64,000 nucleotides of DNA, taken from Phocaeicola barnesiae DSM 18169 = JCM 13652 (GTDB taxonomy: Bacteria > Bacteroidota > Bacteroidia > Bacteroidales > Bacteroidaceae). Below the pieces are notes generated by a model. The model saw only the letters and a list, made by a program, of their open reading frames with translations, was not told where the DNA came from and did not search any database. This document shows positions 53,451 through 62,119 of this stretch, one piece after another. The number at the start of each line of letters is the position of its first letter. Positions within the stretch are counted from its first letter, which is position 1. The stretch lies in the NCBI RefSeq assembly GCF_000374585.1, contig NZ_KB894645.1, positions 186,001 to 250,000 on the forward strand, read 5' to 3'. The translations under genes were made by a program, and so were the position numbers.

Positions 53451-55700
53451 ATGGCTAAGAAAAAGAAAGAAAAAAAAGGCGGAAAACGCATGAAGAAAAA
53501 AGAGCTGGTAGAAACGCTTATCAGCTACATCCGCACCAAGCCGTTTGAAGCATTCAGCCTCAAACAGTTGTTTCAGGGACTCAACTTGACTACCCATCCA
53601 CTGAAGATGCTCTGTGCAGACACCGTTCAGGAAATGGTCGAAGATAACTTCCTCATCGAAGTAGAAAAAGGCAAATACAAACTGAATGACAAGGGACAAA
53701 TTCTGACGGGTACCTTCCAACGCAAAAGCAACGGAAAGAACTCGTTCATTCCGGAAGACGGAGGAGAACCGATCTTCATTGCCGAACGGAATTCGGCCCA
53801 TGCCATGAACAACGACAAGGTAAAAGTGGCCTTGTGTGCCAAATGCAAGAAGAAAAGCCTGGAAGGTCAGGTCATCGAGATTCTGGAACGTGCCAATACA
53901 ACCTTCGTAGGAACTCTGAAGGTCAGCAAGAACTATGCTTTCCTGCTGACGGAAACCAGTACCCTGGCCAACGATATCTTCATCCCGAAGGACAAGCTGA
54001 AAGGCGGTAAAGACGGCGACAAGGCTGTAGTGAAAATTACGGAATGGCCCGAAGAAGCCAAGAACCCCTTCGGAGCTGTCATCGATATTCTGGGCAAGGC
54101 CGGTGAGAATACCACCGAAATGCACGCCATTCTGGCCGAATACGGATTACCGTATACTTACCCGCAGAACGTAGAAGCAGCCGCCGAAAAGATTCCGGCT
54201 GAAATCACTCCCGAAGACTATGCGGAACGTGAAGACTGCCGGGAAGTGGTAACCTTCACCATCGACCCGAAAGACGCCAAGGACTTCGATGATGCCCTTT
54301 CCATCCGGCAGCTGAAACCGGGACTGTGGGAAGTAGGTGTACACATCGCCGATGTATCGCATTATGTCAAGGAAGGCAGTGTCATCGACAAGGAGGCTGC
54401 CCAACGGGCGACTTCCGTATACCTGGTAGACCGTACCATCCCGATGCTTCCGGAACGTCTGTGTAACTTCATCTGCTCCCTGCGTCCGGATGAAGAAAAA
54501 CTGGCCTATTCGGTCATCTTCACCCTGAACGAACGGGCCGAAGTAAAAGACTACCGCATCCGACATACCGTCATCAAGTCCAACCGCCGCTTTACGTACG
54601 AAGAGGCACAACAGATTATCGAAACCGGCGAAGGGGAATACAAGGAAGAGATTCTGACTCTGAACAAGCTGGCCCAGATTCTCCGCGAAAAACGAATGGC
54701 GAACGGTTCCATCAATTTCGACCGTTGCGAAGTACGCTTCGAAATCGACGAGACCGGCAAGCCGCTGAGTGTCTACTTCAAGGAATCGAAGGAAGCCAAC
54801 AAACTGATAGAAGAGTTTATGCTACTGGCCAACCGTACCGTAGCCGAACACATCGGTAAAGTGCCCAAGAACAAAAAGGCGAAAGTCCTTCCCTACCGTA
54901 TCCACGATTTACCGGACCCGGACAAACTGGATAATCTGAGCCAGTTCATCGCCCGCTTCGGCTACAAGATACGGACCGGAGGCAGCAAGACAGACGTTTC
55001 GAAATCCATCAACCGCCTGTTGGCCGACATCAGCGGAAAGAAGGAACAGAACCTGATAGAGACCGTCTCCCTACGGGCCATGCAGAAGGCACGTTACTCC
55101 ATCCACAACATCGGACACTACGGACTGGCCTTCGATTATTATACCCACTTCACCTCGCCGATCCGCCGGTATCCGGACCTGATGGTACACCGTCTGCTGA
55201 CCCGTTACCTGGCCGGAGGACGTACTGCCCAAGCCGACAAGTACGAAGCGTTGTGTGAACACAGTTCTGCCATGGAGCAGACGGCAGCCAGTGCCGAACG
55301 TGCCTCCATCAAATACAAACAGGTGGAATTCATGGGTGAGCGTATCGGTAATGTATACGACGGTGTCATCTCTGGTGTAACGGAATGGGGACTTTACGTC
55401 GAAATCAACGAAAACAAATGCGAAGGCATGGTTTCCATGCGCGATTTGGGCAATGACTACTACGAGTTCGATGAAAAGAACTACTGCCTCATCGGCCGTC
55501 GTCACCACCAGAAATTCAGCCTGGGCGACCCGATTCAAATCAAGGTGGCGCGTGCCAACCTGGAAAAGAAACAGCTGGATTTCGTCTTGGCAGACAATGT
55601 ACTGACACCGGATGTCCCGGAAACAGAAACAAAAGCAGCAGAACCGGTCAAGGAAACGAAGAAGTCCGGTAGCCGCCGTAAAAGTTCCAAGAAACGCTAA
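53451..55700 (+). CDS. rnr: Ribonuclease R
   Basis: A 749-residue 3'-to-5' exoribonuclease. A lysine-rich N-terminus (KKKKEKKGGKR) precedes a winged-helix-like segment and cold-shock domains. The RNB catalytic domain has FTIDPKDAKDFDDALS with the metal aspartates, and HYGLAFDYYTHFTSPIRRYPDL. The S1 domain (GERIGNVYDGVISGVTEWGLYV) follows, and the protein ends with a basic tail (KKSGSRRKSSKKR). The domain set is complete, so it should degrade structured RNA. It is monocistronic. Confidence 0.97.
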   Translation: MAKKKKEKKGGKRMKKKELVETLISYIRTKPFEAFSLKQLFQGLNLTTHPLKMLCADTVQEMVEDNFLIEVEKGKYKLNDKGQILTGTFQRKSNGKNSFIPEDGGEPIFIAERNSAHAMNNDKVKVALCAKCKKKSLEGQVIEILERANTTFVGTLKVSKNYAFLLTETSTLANDIFIPKDKLKGGKDGDKAVVKITEWPEEAKNPFGAVIDILGKAGENTTEMHAILAEYGLPYTYPQNVEAAAEKIPAEITPEDYAEREDCREVVTFTIDPKDAKDFDDALSIRQLKPGLWEVGVHIADVSHYVKEGSVIDKEAAQRATSVYLVDRTIPMLPERLCNFICSLRPDEEKLAYSVIFTLNERAEVKDYRIRHTVIKSNRRFTYEEAQQIIETGEGEYKEEILTLNKLAQILREKRMANGSINFDRCEVRFEIDETGKPLSVYFKESKEANKLIEEFMLLANRTVAEHIGKVPKNKKAKVLPYRIHDLPDPDKLDNLSQFIARFGYKIRTGGSKTDVSKSINRLLADISGKKEQNLIETVSLRAMQKARYSIHNIGHYGLAFDYYTHFTSPIRRYPDLMVHRLLTRYLAGGRTAQADKYEALCEHSSAMEQTAASAERASIKYKQVEFMGERIGNVYDGVISGVTEWGLYVEINENKCEGMVSMRDLGNDYYEFDEKNYCLIGRRHHQKFSLGDPIQIKVARANLEKKQLDFVLADNVLTPDVPETETKAAEPVKETKKSGSRRKSSKKR

Positions 55701-55707
55701 AACCCCA

Positions 55708-55754
55708 TCAGACGAATTCAATTATCATTGAAATGTCAATTGAGCATCGTCTGA
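55708..55754. other. Nested inverted repeat after rnr
   Basis: TCAGACGA (55708-55715) pairs with TCGTCTGA (55747-55754), and inside it TTCAAT (55717-55722) pairs with ATTGAA (55727-55732). No T run follows, so it may protect the rnr 3' end rather than terminate. Confidence 0.45.
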
Positions 55755-55766
55755 AAAGTATTTAAA

Positions 55767-55803
55767 AAGGTCACAACCTCCGTATTACGGAGACTGTGAC
55801 CTT
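55767..55803. terminator. Terminator between rnr and the small basic protein gene
   Basis: A stem pairs 55767-55775 with 55795-55803, continued by an inner CTCCGTA/TACGGAG arm. The minus strand has a run of five T after it, so it is strongest for the minus-strand operon ending at 55809. Confidence 0.75.
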
Positions 55804-55808
55804 TCTCC

Positions 55809-55940
55809 TTATTTCACCCGTCGGTTCAACTGGTTATTCGCCTTTTCGGGACGGGACTTCCCGACACGTTTTCCGCTGGTTTTCTTCTTCCCCGCCTGCT
55901 TCGCTTTGTAGGCAAAAGGGTTCTTCTTGTTCACTACCAT
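55809..55940 (-). CDS. Small basic protein, 43 residues
   Basis: ATG at 55940 to TAA at 55809 encodes 43 residues, about a third of them lysine or arginine, starting VVNKKNPFAYKAKQ and ending QLNRRVK. It has no signal peptide or hydrophobic segment. An AGGA ribosome site lies about nine bases before the ATG. It follows the TolB-like gene by 38 bases and is followed directly by a terminator, which supports a real last gene of that operon. The composition suggests nucleic acid or ribosome binding. No family was recognised. Confidence 0.6.
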   Translation of the reverse strand: MVVNKKNPFAYKAKQAGKKKTSGKRVGKSRPEKANNQLNRRVK

Positions 55941-55978
55941 ATATATATCCTCACAGATTCATTTTTAAAATCAAAGAC

Positions 55979-57460
55979 TCATTTTCCCAAGGTAACGGGT
56001 GTCCCCGGTCGAGCAGCCGCTTCCACCACCTTCCGACGATTCACTTCCACCTTTCCTTTCACCAGTTCCGGAATATTGAACGAATACAGGAAACGCCGAT
56101 AGAAATCCGGAGATTCCTGCGGCACCACAAAAGGCTTGCTGCACACGCCGTCCGCACCAATGTGTACCAGGTAAGGATGGGTATACAGTCCGTCTATCCG
56201 CCGGCTGCTGAACACCAGCCACCGGCCGCTGCTGCTCCAGGAGTGATAACTTTCTACATCCCGACTGTTGGCTGCTGTCATCGGAGTCCATTTCCGGGTA
56301 TGCAAATCCATCAGATACAAATCGGCATCCTTGTGCCAGATAGAGAAATTACCATAAGAGGCAGCCGTAAACACCAGAAATCTGCCATCCGGCGATACCC
56401 GAGGGAAAGAAACACTCTTTTTCAGATTATCGGCCTGAAACAAAGTATCCACCTGATTCCCGAACTTCCTATTTTCAGAGTCGAAGCCGATGGCACACAG
56501 ACTGTACCGCACCTGTTCGAACTCGGCAGGCATCGGCCGGGCCGTTGCCGAACAGAAATAAAGGGTTTTCCCATCGGGAGAAAAGGTGGGAAAAGTCTCG
56601 AAAGCACCGGAAGCCGACAACAACGAATCGGTCACGACCTCATGCCGACGGACATCGTATACCACTACATCCGATGCCAGATCGTACACCTCTATCCGGT
56701 TGGGATGGTTCATGTGAAAAGCCTGACGGGTCTGGTTGACCGAAAAAGCAACATAATTGCCAGAAGGGTGCCACGACGGATAAACCAAAGTCTGGATAGC
56801 CTCGTTCACCTTGGTATCCAGTTTTTCCACCCCCTCTTTTCCTGCCAGATAGGTTCCTCCCAACTTGGCCCGCATGTGAAACAGCATTTCCGACGGGTCT
56901 TGCGAACGGAACGAATGGCAATTCATGCAGTTATGCTGTGTGGATTCATTGGTCAGAATGGCCGTCTGACGGAAACCGGTCAGGTCACGCTGGTAGATAC
57001 CCATGGTATTCCATAATTCATACCCCGGCCCTATCAGTCGATACACCAGATACGGGTCGACCGCATCGGCCGATACATGCCACCGGAAAGGCTGATAGAC
57101 CACCCATTTTCCCTGTCGCTTGACGAATACCTTCACTTCCAGGTCCTTGCCGGCTGCCGTTTCCAACAACCGCTTCCATCCTTTTTCCGGAATCCGGAAA
57201 CCGTCTTCACTGGAACCGACCACCAGTTTCTCCGTTCCGCAAGACACGGTTGCCACAGCTTCTTCTCCAATTTCCATTTCCAGGCAGAAACACAAAGGAG
57301 CAATATTCGCCGGAATTGTCACATCCAGGTAATCCGGGAAAATAGCCGGCTGCTCCGATAAGGTTTCTTCTGCCACCGGTTCAGACGAAGAACATCCTGT
57401 CCCCACAAAAGCCATCAGCAGGAACCATACATATATAATTATTATCCGATTCTGTTTCAT
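55979..57460 (-). CDS. TolB-like beta-propeller lipoprotein with a CxxCH motif
   Basis: A 493-residue predicted lipoprotein with C23 in GTGC. After a beta-sandwich-like part (about 40-135) comes CMNCH (178-182), a haem c attachment motif, then WD40/TolB-type propeller blades (VYPSWHPSGNYVAFS, FPTFSPDGKTLYF, FPRVSPDGRFLVFTA, HSWSSSGRWLVFSS). Bacteroidete genes of this kind are often labelled cytochrome c biogenesis-like. A covalent haem is possible but needs a maturation system not seen here. It is co-transcribed with the DUF6057 gene upstream (14-base gap) and the small basic protein downstream. Confidence 0.8.
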   Translation of the reverse strand: MKQNRIIIIYVWFLLMAFVGTGCSSSEPVAEETLSEQPAIFPDYLDVTIPANIAPLCFCLEMEIGEEAVATVSCGTEKLVVGSSEDGFRIPEKGWKRLLETAAGKDLEVKVFVKRQGKWVVYQPFRWHVSADAVDPYLVYRLIGPGYELWNTMGIYQRDLTGFRQTAILTNESTQHNCMNCHSFRSQDPSEMLFHMRAKLGGTYLAGKEGVEKLDTKVNEAIQTLVYPSWHPSGNYVAFSVNQTRQAFHMNHPNRIEVYDLASDVVVYDVRRHEVVTDSLLSASGAFETFPTFSPDGKTLYFCSATARPMPAEFEQVRYSLCAIGFDSENRKFGNQVDTLFQADNLKKSVSFPRVSPDGRFLVFTAASYGNFSIWHKDADLYLMDLHTRKWTPMTAANSRDVESYHSWSSSGRWLVFSSRRIDGLYTHPYLVHIGADGVCSKPFVVPQESPDFYRRFLYSFNIPELVKGKVEVNRRKVVEAAARPGTPVTLGK

Positions 57461-57474
57461 CTGTTTTTTCTCTC

Positions 57475-59247
57475 TTATTTCGTAAACATGTAATAAAACC
57501 AGAAAGTATCTCCGAAATGATTCTGCAACCGATAGGCCAGACTATGATCCTGCCGACCGGCAGAGACCAGTCCTCCGTATTCCTTGAAACGTCCGGCCAC
57601 AGCTTCCGACACACCGTATGCCGCCCATAACTCCGGCTCTCCGGCATGCATAAAGACCCATGCTTCCTGAAAAGCGACCGGCAACGGACAGACACTGCCT
57701 GCCTGTTTCCAGTATTCCATCAGTTCGCCGAAAGACTTCAAATCCTTACATAACAGACAAATGGCTCCGAAATATTGGAAAGCCGGCTGATACTCCGGAT
57801 TCGAGCGGACCACCTGAAACAAGTCTACCGCCGCTTTCTGCGCATTCGTCAGTCCTGAAGCATGCTGTACACAAGCCTGCCGGGGACCCAGCTCCGCATC
57901 CTGCCGAAGCAGTTCCGGATGATGCAGGAAACGACGGTATGCACCGGCCTGTTCCGCATACATGCAGGTCTCTTCCAGCAACGATATGTATTTTTCGGCC
58001 ACTGCATCATGACCGCCAATCAGATTGGTCTGTACCAGCCTCAGCAACAGGCGGGGATTCACAGCCCGCTCCGAAGCAATCATTCCCTCGAAAGCCATTT
58101 CCTGAGACAAAGCAAGATTCCCCATCTGATAATAGACATCGCTCAACAGCATGGAAGCATTGACCGTTTTATTCCAGGAAATGACGGCCCCCCATCTTCC
58201 ACACTGCGGATAACGGAAAAGTTCGTCTCCCAATTTACCGAGATGAGAGAGAGCCAGATTCTGATAACAGGCGTGCATGGCGTTCTGTCCGGCACGCAGT
58301 CCCGGATAATCGAGTATCTGCTGCCACTGTCCGGTACGGCTGTAATAATCCAACACCTTGATTTCATAGTTCCGGTCATTGCTATAGTGTCTGATGCCCT
58401 GATGGAAAATTCCGGCCAACAGGCATATCTGTATTCCCCAAGAAGCCCAAAGCCTCCAGCCGGACAAAGATTTCCGGCTCCGGTGCAATATACAGGCTGC
58501 CAACACATTCAGCAGCACCAGGATTCCCGGCAGGTAATTGACTTTCTGAGACAGCAGCAACGGATGATAATAGGCATCGGGCGTAGCCAACAGGCGCCAT
58601 TCTCCTCCCCATCCCAAGCCATACAACAGCAACGGAAGTCCGAATCCCCAAGGAAGCAGCAACAGGCTTCCTCCTTTCCACCGGCTCTTCCCGCAACATA
58701 CTTCCCAAAGTACGGCCGCTATCACCGCCAGCAACAGATGAGGACCTGCCAGCAGATATCCTACCCATGCGGTAACAGCCCCATACACCATCCGCCAGCG
58801 GAAACTGCCTATCCGTAAGTAACCGTTCAGACAGACCAGCGCCAGCAACAGGCTCAACAGACCGTCAAAATGATAATTGAAATCCATACAGGCCCAGACC
58901 GTACAGATACCCGGCAACAGGTACAGCAACGGAAGGGAGCAGGACACAGCTATCTTTCTCCAGACATTTTTCATCAACCAGCCCAGGACTACAACCGACA
59001 ATCCCATTACCAGCGGACCGACAAAAGGTATCAGAAAGAACTGGACAACGAAAGCAGCCAGATAAGCGGTTACACCTCCTACCTGCCACAAGGTATCGAC
59101 AGCATATTCCTTGCTGAAGCGGAACATGTAGAACTGTTCCTGATAAAAGAAATGATAAGCCAGAAAAGACTGGCAATAACCGGCTACCGCCAGTCCCAAC
59201 AGCAGCCAGCCTCCCCCACTTACGACATGTTTTTTCCAGGTATCCAT
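57475..59247 (-). CDS. DUF6057-type polytopic membrane protein with TPR-like C-terminus
   Basis: A 590-residue protein. The N-terminal half has about ten hydrophobic segments (within residues 12-290). The C-terminal half (about 295-590) is soluble and helical, with TPR-like spacing (YSRTGQWQQILDY, ALSHLGKLGDELFRY, LLRLVQTNLIGGHDAVAEKY). This matches the Bacteroidete family I know as DUF6057. No catalytic motif was recognised. It is the first gene of an operon with the TolB-like lipoprotein, which suggests a membrane/surface pair of unknown task. Confidence 0.75.
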   Translation of the reverse strand: MDTWKKHVVSGGGWLLLGLAVAGYCQSFLAYHFFYQEQFYMFRFSKEYAVDTLWQVGGVTAYLAAFVVQFFLIPFVGPLVMGLSVVVLGWLMKNVWRKIAVSCSLPLLYLLPGICTVWACMDFNYHFDGLLSLLLALVCLNGYLRIGSFRWRMVYGAVTAWVGYLLAGPHLLLAVIAAVLWEVCCGKSRWKGGSLLLLPWGFGLPLLLYGLGWGGEWRLLATPDAYYHPLLLSQKVNYLPGILVLLNVLAACILHRSRKSLSGWRLWASWGIQICLLAGIFHQGIRHYSNDRNYEIKVLDYYSRTGQWQQILDYPGLRAGQNAMHACYQNLALSHLGKLGDELFRYPQCGRWGAVISWNKTVNASMLLSDVYYQMGNLALSQEMAFEGMIASERAVNPRLLLRLVQTNLIGGHDAVAEKYISLLEETCMYAEQAGAYRRFLHHPELLRQDAELGPRQACVQHASGLTNAQKAAVDLFQVVRSNPEYQPAFQYFGAICLLCKDLKSFGELMEYWKQAGSVCPLPVAFQEAWVFMHAGEPELWAAYGVSEAVAGRFKEYGGLVSAGRQDHSLAYRLQNHFGDTFWFYYMFTK

Positions 59248-59286
59248 GTAGTTTCCTTAAATATTCCAGTGTTTCATATAAGTGCC

Positions 59287-59294
59287 CAAAGGTA
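59287..59294 (-). promoter_or_regulatory. -7 box for the DUF6057 operon
   Basis: CAAAGGTA on plus equals TACCTTTG on minus, 39 bases before the start at 59247. Confidence 0.65.
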
Positions 59295-59334
59295 TAAAAG
59301 ATTCCTCAAGAACCCTAAAAACAGCCCGGGAAAA

Positions 59335-59416
59335 AACGAACGGACGTATCGGAGCAAACGAACGGACATCTTGAGGAAAACGTCCGTTCGTTCCAAGTCA
59401 AACAAACGGACGTTTT
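59335..59416. repeat. Four copies of an AACGGACGT-type unit between divergent promoters
   Basis: Units at 59335-59347, 59357-59369 and 59401-59416 read in one direction, and the unit at 59380-59392 reads in reverse. Copy 3 can pair with copy 1, 2 or 4; pairing with copy 4 gives the longest stem. They lie between the minus-strand promoter at 59287 and the plus-strand promoter at 59489. The arrangement suits a shared operator for a repressor or activator. Confidence 0.6.
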
Positions 59417-59488
59417 TCCGGAAGACATCTCAACGGCATAATCGCATACATTTTCAAGCGGGAAAAGCCCATTGCATCAATTTTTTCG

Positions 59489-59496
59489 TACCTTTG
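59489..59496 (+). promoter_or_regulatory. -7 box for cysE
   Basis: TACCTTTG, 25 bases before the ATG at 59522. Confidence 0.7.
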
Positions 59497-59521
59497 CAAA
59501 TCATCACACAAAGAATCGATT

Positions 59522-60427
59522 ATGAGTCCGTTAGATTATACACACATACTGACCAAAGCGGTGGACGAGCTGTCAGACAGCCAATCCTATCAGGGACTGT
59601 TCCACCAGCACAAGGAAGGTGAACCGCTCCCGTCGGGGAAATCGCTGCAACGCATCGTAGAGCTGGCCCGCTCCATCCTCTTCCCGGGGTATTTCGGAAA
59701 TTCCACCATCAACAGCCAGACCATCAACTACCACATCGGAGTAAACATCGAGGAACTCTTCGAACTGCTGACCGACCAGATTCAGGCCGGACTCTGTTTC
59801 GGTGTGGAGAACTCCGGCATCCAGGAATATGAATCTCCCTGCCGTGCCACGTCGGCCAAACTTGCCGCCGAATTCATCAGTCACCTGCCCGAAATGCGGC
59901 AGATTCTGGCTACCGATGTGGAAGCCGCCTACTACGGCGACCCGGCAGCTACCTGTTTCGGCGAAATCATCTGCTGTTATCCGATTATCCGTGCCATCAC
60001 GAATTACCGGATTGCTCACGAACTGTATAAACTGAATATTCCACTTATTCCGCGCATCATCACCGAAATGGCACACTCGGAAACCGGTATCGATATTCAT
60101 CCGGGCGCACAGATAGGACACCACTTCACCATCGACCACGGAACAGGAGTTGTCATTGGTGCGACCTGCATCATCGGAAACAATGTCAAACTGTATCAGG
60201 GAGTCACCTTGGGAGCCAAAAGTTTCCCGCTGGACGATGACGGAAACCCCATCAAGGGAATCCCCCGCCACCCCATCCTGGAAGACGATGTCATTGTCTA
60301 TTCCAACGCTACCATCCTGGGCCGTATCACCATCGGCAAGGGAGCTACCATCGGCGGTAACATCTGGGTAACGGAAAGTGTAGAACCGGGCGCCCGCATC
60401 GTACAGCGGAAAAGCAAGGATTTCTAA
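59522..60427 (+). CDS. cysE: Serine O-acetyltransferase
   Basis: A 301-residue enzyme making O-acetylserine, the precursor of cysteine. The N-terminal helical domain is followed by AHSETGIDIHPGAQIG, HHFTIDHGTGVVIGAT and hexapeptide repeats ending GKGATIGGNIWVTESV (left-handed beta-helix). The catalytic Asp-His pair lies in FTIDHGTG. The N-terminal helical part is longer than in E. coli CysE (273 residues). It is probably monocistronic. The repeats upstream could allow sulfur- or cysteine-linked control, but nothing proves it. Confidence 0.94.
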   Translation: MSPLDYTHILTKAVDELSDSQSYQGLFHQHKEGEPLPSGKSLQRIVELARSILFPGYFGNSTINSQTINYHIGVNIEELFELLTDQIQAGLCFGVENSGIQEYESPCRATSAKLAAEFISHLPEMRQILATDVEAAYYGDPAATCFGEIICCYPIIRAITNYRIAHELYKLNIPLIPRIITEMAHSETGIDIHPGAQIGHHFTIDHGTGVVIGATCIIGNNVKLYQGVTLGAKSFPLDDDGNPIKGIPRHPILEDDVIVYSNATILGRITIGKGATIGGNIWVTESVEPGARIVQRKSKDF

Positions 60428-60473
60428 GCTGTTTCCAAACAGCCGTCATGTCAAGCATTTTATGTACAAACAG

Positions 60474-60504
60474 TTGACCGACTGGCTGAAAATACCTATT
60501 TTTG
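60474..60504 (+). promoter_or_regulatory. Promoter of the RlmL-like gene
   Basis: -33 TTG (60474-60476) and -7 TATTTTTG (60497-60504), 20 bases apart; the ATG follows 33 bases later. Confidence 0.65.
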
Positions 60505-60537
60505 CACAATCATTTGAAATTACGTAATTAAATCAAC

Positions 60538-62103
60538 ATGAATCAAGAATTCGAGCTGATTGCCAAAACCTTCCAAGGGCTGGAAGATGTATTGGCACAA
60601 GAACTCACCGAGTTAGGAGCGAGCAACATTGAAATCGGACGCCGCATGGTTTCCTTTACAGGCGACAAAGCTATGATGTATAAGGCCAATTTCTGCCTGC
60701 GTACCGCTATCCGTATCCTGAAACCCATCAAACATTTTACTGCCAAGACAGCAGACGAAGTATACGACGCCGTAAAAAGCATCGCCTGGGAAAACTATCT
60801 GGACAACATGAGCAGCTTTGCCGTAGATGCCGTAGTATTCTCGACCGAGTTCCGTCATTCCAAGTTCGTGGCTTATAAGGTGAAAGATGCTATCGTAGAC
60901 TATTTCCGCGAAAAGACCGGTAACCGTCCGTCAGTACGCATCAACAATCCGGACCTGGCCATCAACATCCACATTGCCGAAGACCAGTGTACCCTTTCGC
61001 TCGACAGTTCCGGCGAGTCACTGCACCGACGCGGCTACCGTCAGGAACAGGTGGAAGCTCCGCTGAACGAGGTACTGGCCGCAGGTATCATCCTGATGAC
61101 CGGCTGGCGTGGAGAATGCGACCTGATTGACCCGATGTGCGGTTCGGGTACCATTCCTATCGAGGCGGCTCTGATTGCCCGCAACATCGCTCCGGGTGTG
61201 TTCCGCAAGGAATATGGCTTCGAAAAATGGAAAGACTTCGACCAGGAACTGTTCGATTCCATCTATAACGACGATTCACAGGAAAAAGAATTTACCCACA
61301 AGATATACGGATACGACAACAATCCGAAAGCGAACGAAATCGCTACCCACAACGTGAAGGCAGCGGGCGTCAGCAAGGATGTCATACTGGCCATCCAACC
61401 GTTCCAGCAGTTCGAACAGCCGGCGGAAAAGAGTATCATCATCATGAACCCGCCTTACGGCGAACGTATCTCTTCGGAAGACTTGCTGGGGCTGTATCAG
61501 ATGATCGGTGAACGCCTGAAACATGCCTTTACAGGGAATGACGCCTGGATTCTGAGCTACCGCGACGAATGTTTCGACCAGATTGGCTTGAAAGCCTCTG
61601 TAAAGATACCTCTGTTCAACGGTGCCCTGGAATGCCAGCTCCGCAAATACCAGCTTTTCGACGGTAAATTCAAGGATTTCCGCAGTGAAAACAGCGATAC
61701 CGAATTCAAACCGAAACGGGAAGGAGAAGACAAGAAACCGTTCAGACGCCCACGCATGACAGCAGAAAAGGCTACCTACGACCGGAACAGACGTTCCGAA
61801 GGCCGCAGCAGACGGAATGAAGAAGAACGCGGTGAGCGCAAAGGTGGATTCCGCGACCGGAAAGAAGGCTTCCGCGAAGACCGCAAGGGAGGTTTCCGAG
61901 GTGACCGGAAAGAAGGTTTCCGTGGAGACCGCAAGGAAGGATTCCGCGAAGACCGCGAACGCCGCAACAGCTTCCGTAACAGAGATACTGAGAATCCGCG
62001 TCCGAAACGGCCGAATACCGACGACGGACGTCCGAAACCGGGACCACGTCCGCAGTACATGCACGACCTGCGCAAGAAAAGAGAAGAATTGAACGAAGAC
62101 TGA
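60538..62103 (+). CDS. THUMP-domain 23S rRNA methyltransferase (RlmL N-domain/YpsC-like) with RDRKEGF repeat tail
   Basis: A 521-residue class I methyltransferase. The N-terminal THUMP domain (about 45-155) is followed by the SAM-binding motif DPMCGSGTIPIEAAL (about 198-212) and the catalytic NPPYGER (304-310). Homologues methylate N2 of a guanosine in 23S rRNA. From about residue 385 the protein is a highly charged tail with tandem 8-residue repeats, probably disordered and RNA-binding. E. coli RlmL instead has a second methyltransferase domain. It lies 16 bases before the S9 peptidase gene. Confidence 0.88.
   Translation: MNQEFELIAKTFQGLEDVLAQELTELGASNIEIGRRMVSFTGDKAMMYKANFCLRTAIRILKPIKHFTAKTADEVYDAVKSIAWENYLDNMSSFAVDAVVFSTEFRHSKFVAYKVKDAIVDYFREKTGNRPSVRINNPDLAINIHIAEDQCTLSLDSSGESLHRRGYRQEQVEAPLNEVLAAGIILMTGWRGECDLIDPMCGSGTIPIEAALIARNIAPGVFRKEYGFEKWKDFDQELFDSIYNDDSQEKEFTHKIYGYDNNPKANEIATHNVKAAGVSKDVILAIQPFQQFEQPAEKSIIIMNPPYGERISSEDLLGLYQMIGERLKHAFTGNDAWILSYRDECFDQIGLKASVKIPLFNGALECQLRKYQLFDGKFKDFRSENSDTEFKPKREGEDKKPFRRPRMTAEKATYDRNRRSEGRSRRNEEERGERKGGFRDRKEGFREDRKGGFRGDRKEGFRGDRKEGFREDRERRNSFRNRDTENPRPKRPNTDDGRPKPGPRPQYMHDLRKKREELNED
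61843..61960 (+). repeat. Tandem 24-bp repeats in the RlmL-like gene
   Basis: About five in-frame units of 8 codons with consensus GFR(E/G)DRK(E/G). Units differ at synonymous sites, so they are old or under protein-level selection, but copy number could vary between strains. Confidence 0.8.
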
Positions 62104-62119
62104 TAAAACCCGATTATTC

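Noticed and set aside
55796-57016. A 406-codon plus-strand frame opposite the TolB-like gene
   Set aside because: Antisense shadow of a lipoprotein with clear signal peptide and propeller motifs.
57862-58818. A 318-codon plus-strand frame opposite the DUF6057 gene
   Set aside because: Glutamine- and histidine-rich shadow of a membrane protein; no start signals.
61843-61960. CRISPR-like array
   Set aside because: The repeats are in-frame, adjacent without spacers, and encode the tail of the methyltransferase.
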